DNA from: CAYYMD01 sp964472875
Lineage (GTDB): Bacteria; Planctomycetota; Phycisphaerae; SM23-33
Direction: 5' to 3'
Length of the DNA: 52,355 nucleotides
NCBI GenBank assembly: GCA_964472875.1
Contig: CAYYMD010000018.1
Location: forward strand, 1-52,355
Positions 51,596 to 52,355 of this stretch are shown in pieces. Below the pieces are notes generated by a model. That model had not been told where the DNA came from. It saw only the letters and a list, made by a program, of their open reading frames with translations, and did not search any database. Numbering within the stretch: the stretch's first letter is position 1; each line of letters begins with the position of its first letter. Position numbers and translations under genes: made by a program.

Positions 51596-51652
51596 GTTGA
51601 CTCGTTCATTTGTCGACTGGTGCATCGGTTAATTTTACCCGCCGCAGGCGGG
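51596..51652 (+). repeat. Octamer array plus GC hairpin, copy B
   Basis: Five degenerate octamers GTTGACTC, GTTCATTT, GTCGACTG, GTGCATCG, GTTAATTT (51596-51635) run into the same TACCCGCCGCAGGCGGGCGG hairpin found at 21290-21309. Further octamers (GTTCATCG, GTTCATCA) follow the hairpin at 51655-51670. It begins 12 bases after the stop of the SH3-protein gene, same orientation. Confidence 0.75.
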
Positions 51653-51810
51653 CGGTTCATCGGTTCATCAGATAATCGCTGTAACTTGTCCGCCATGGCT
51701 TCAACGGAGGCGGATTCCACCCTCTCTTTTTTATATTTCAGTTTTAAGTTTTTAGTTTTCAGCATCTTATCTCCCTGTCCCCTGTGCTCTCTGTGTTTTG
51801 ACCAGCCGTT

Positions 51811-52355
51811 GCGGGTAATTTTAGAAATTGCCGGTTTTTTGCGCGTTGTGCCGGGCTGTTGCAGGTTTTTAGACCTTTTTGCGCGATATTGCGCGTTTTT
51901 TACCCTTGACAGGATTCCGTAAGTGTATGTATTGCAGTGGTTAATCATCATTTTGCCCCGCCGTCCGCCCGGAAGGGGCTTTTTTTCGAGGGGAAAGGAT
52001 ATTTCGGACCGACGGCCCCTCCGGGCCCAAAGGTCCCGTCGGGATTGCGAATTTGGGATTTCGGAATTCGGATTTCGGATTTTGGAATTCGGATTTCGGA
52101 TTCCGCCCATTTGGCCGCGTTAGTAAGCCCCCGCTGTCAAGCGGGGGATAGTTTTTCGGCGTCCCTCTATATAGAAGAGTTTTTATCCCCGCGTGCAATC
52201 CCGATGAATCGGGACACGCCCTACACCGCAGCGGTTTGTAAATCCCGGAGCGCCGGGATTGGTCATTTTCCACAAGGGCAACCGAATTTAAGTTTTCAGC
52301 TTTTAGTTTTAAGTTTTGCAATATATTATCCCCGCATTCACATGCGGGGCTTGCC
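51811..52355 (+). repeat. Composite intergenic repeat, copy B
   Basis: Inverted counterpart of 21642-21973. The ~140-base core lies at 51811-51950, with hairpin blocks at 52123-52150 and 52327-52355; the last match is still perfect where the window ends. It is longer than copy A through extra hairpins (TCCCGAT/ATCGGGA at 52199-52214; AATCCCGG/CCGGGATT at 52241-52260), GGATTTCGGA-type tandem tracts (~52040-52100) and T-rich TTTTAAG/TTTTCAG tracts (~52288-52319; similar at ~51735-51765). No gene is supported in 51584-52355. Confidence 0.75.

Noticed and set aside
50866..52110. 414-codon frame on the - strand, rich in Ser/Gly
   Set aside because: Its Ser/Gly repeats are the reverse reading of the Glu/Pro tail of the SH3 protein; the N-terminal part is the intergenic repeat.

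Overview
The window is a gene-dense stretch from a Gram-negative, anaerobic or facultative bacterium, most likely a planctomycete (class Phycisphaerae or a relative). This rests on a PEP-CTERM surface protein, a Tat-targeted sulfatase, a DUF4258/DUF2283 pair, an orphan GspA/GspB pair, an atypical bL34 and a complete-looking lipid A branch (LpxD, LpxI, LpxB). The placement is inferred from gene content, not from a phylogenetic marker tree. No rRNA, tRNA, CRISPR array, transposase or prophage was recognised.

1-8.3 kb: the 3' end of purF, a flavin-reductase-like protein, an exported protein of unknown role and a CsgG-like lipoprotein run on the + strand. They end at a promoter plus tandem-hairpin unit that looks like a small RNA gene. 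On the - strand follow a sulfatase, scpA, a toxin-antitoxin-like pair with a scrambled toxin, trpS and a small anchored protein. 8.5-14.2 kb (+): a GspA-like ATPase coupled to a GspB-like protein, a LolD-like ABC ATPase, overlapping lpxD-lpxI, and queA.

14.6-21.2 kb (+): a secreted beta-propeller protein, then five exported proteins. These are a CsgG-like/TPR lipoprotein, a protein with three LPP20-like repeats, a small lipoprotein, and two paralogues with FlgT-like layout. The folds match those of the FlgO/FlgP/FlgT outer-membrane ring of sheathed flagella, yet no flagellar gene is present. This is my best candidate for an undescribed envelope system.

21.2-33.3 kb: a mosaic intergenic repeat, dxs and ispA (-), metK (+), a small membrane protein and rpmH (-), a CYTH-domain protein, a deoxyhypusine-synthase-family enzyme and a PEP-CTERM protein (+), manA (-), a stand-alone MetRS C-terminal-type tRNA-binding protein (+) and lpxB (-).

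33.3-48.1 kb (-): one tightly packed operon of 18 genes encodes a membrane-bound group 4 [NiFe] hydrogenase joined to a split MrpA and MrpB-G Na+/H+ antiporter module. Its electron-input arm has a 4Fe-4S beta-type subunit, a flavin/2Fe-2S gamma-type subunit, a formate-dehydrogenase-like scaffold lacking the catalytic Cys/Sec, and a polyferredoxin. A maturation protease with a His-rich N-terminus closes the hydrogenase set, with lpxB just downstream. Expected role: coupling electron transfer between NAD(P)H or ferredoxin and protons/H2 to ion pumping.

48.2-52.4 kb: acpS (-), a soluble histidine kinase (+), a secreted SH3-domain protein with a long Pro/Glu-rich tail (+), and a second, inverted copy of the mosaic repeat running off the window edge. 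The two repeat regions share an array of degenerate octamers starting 12-15 bases after a stop codon, followed by the same GC-rich hairpin.
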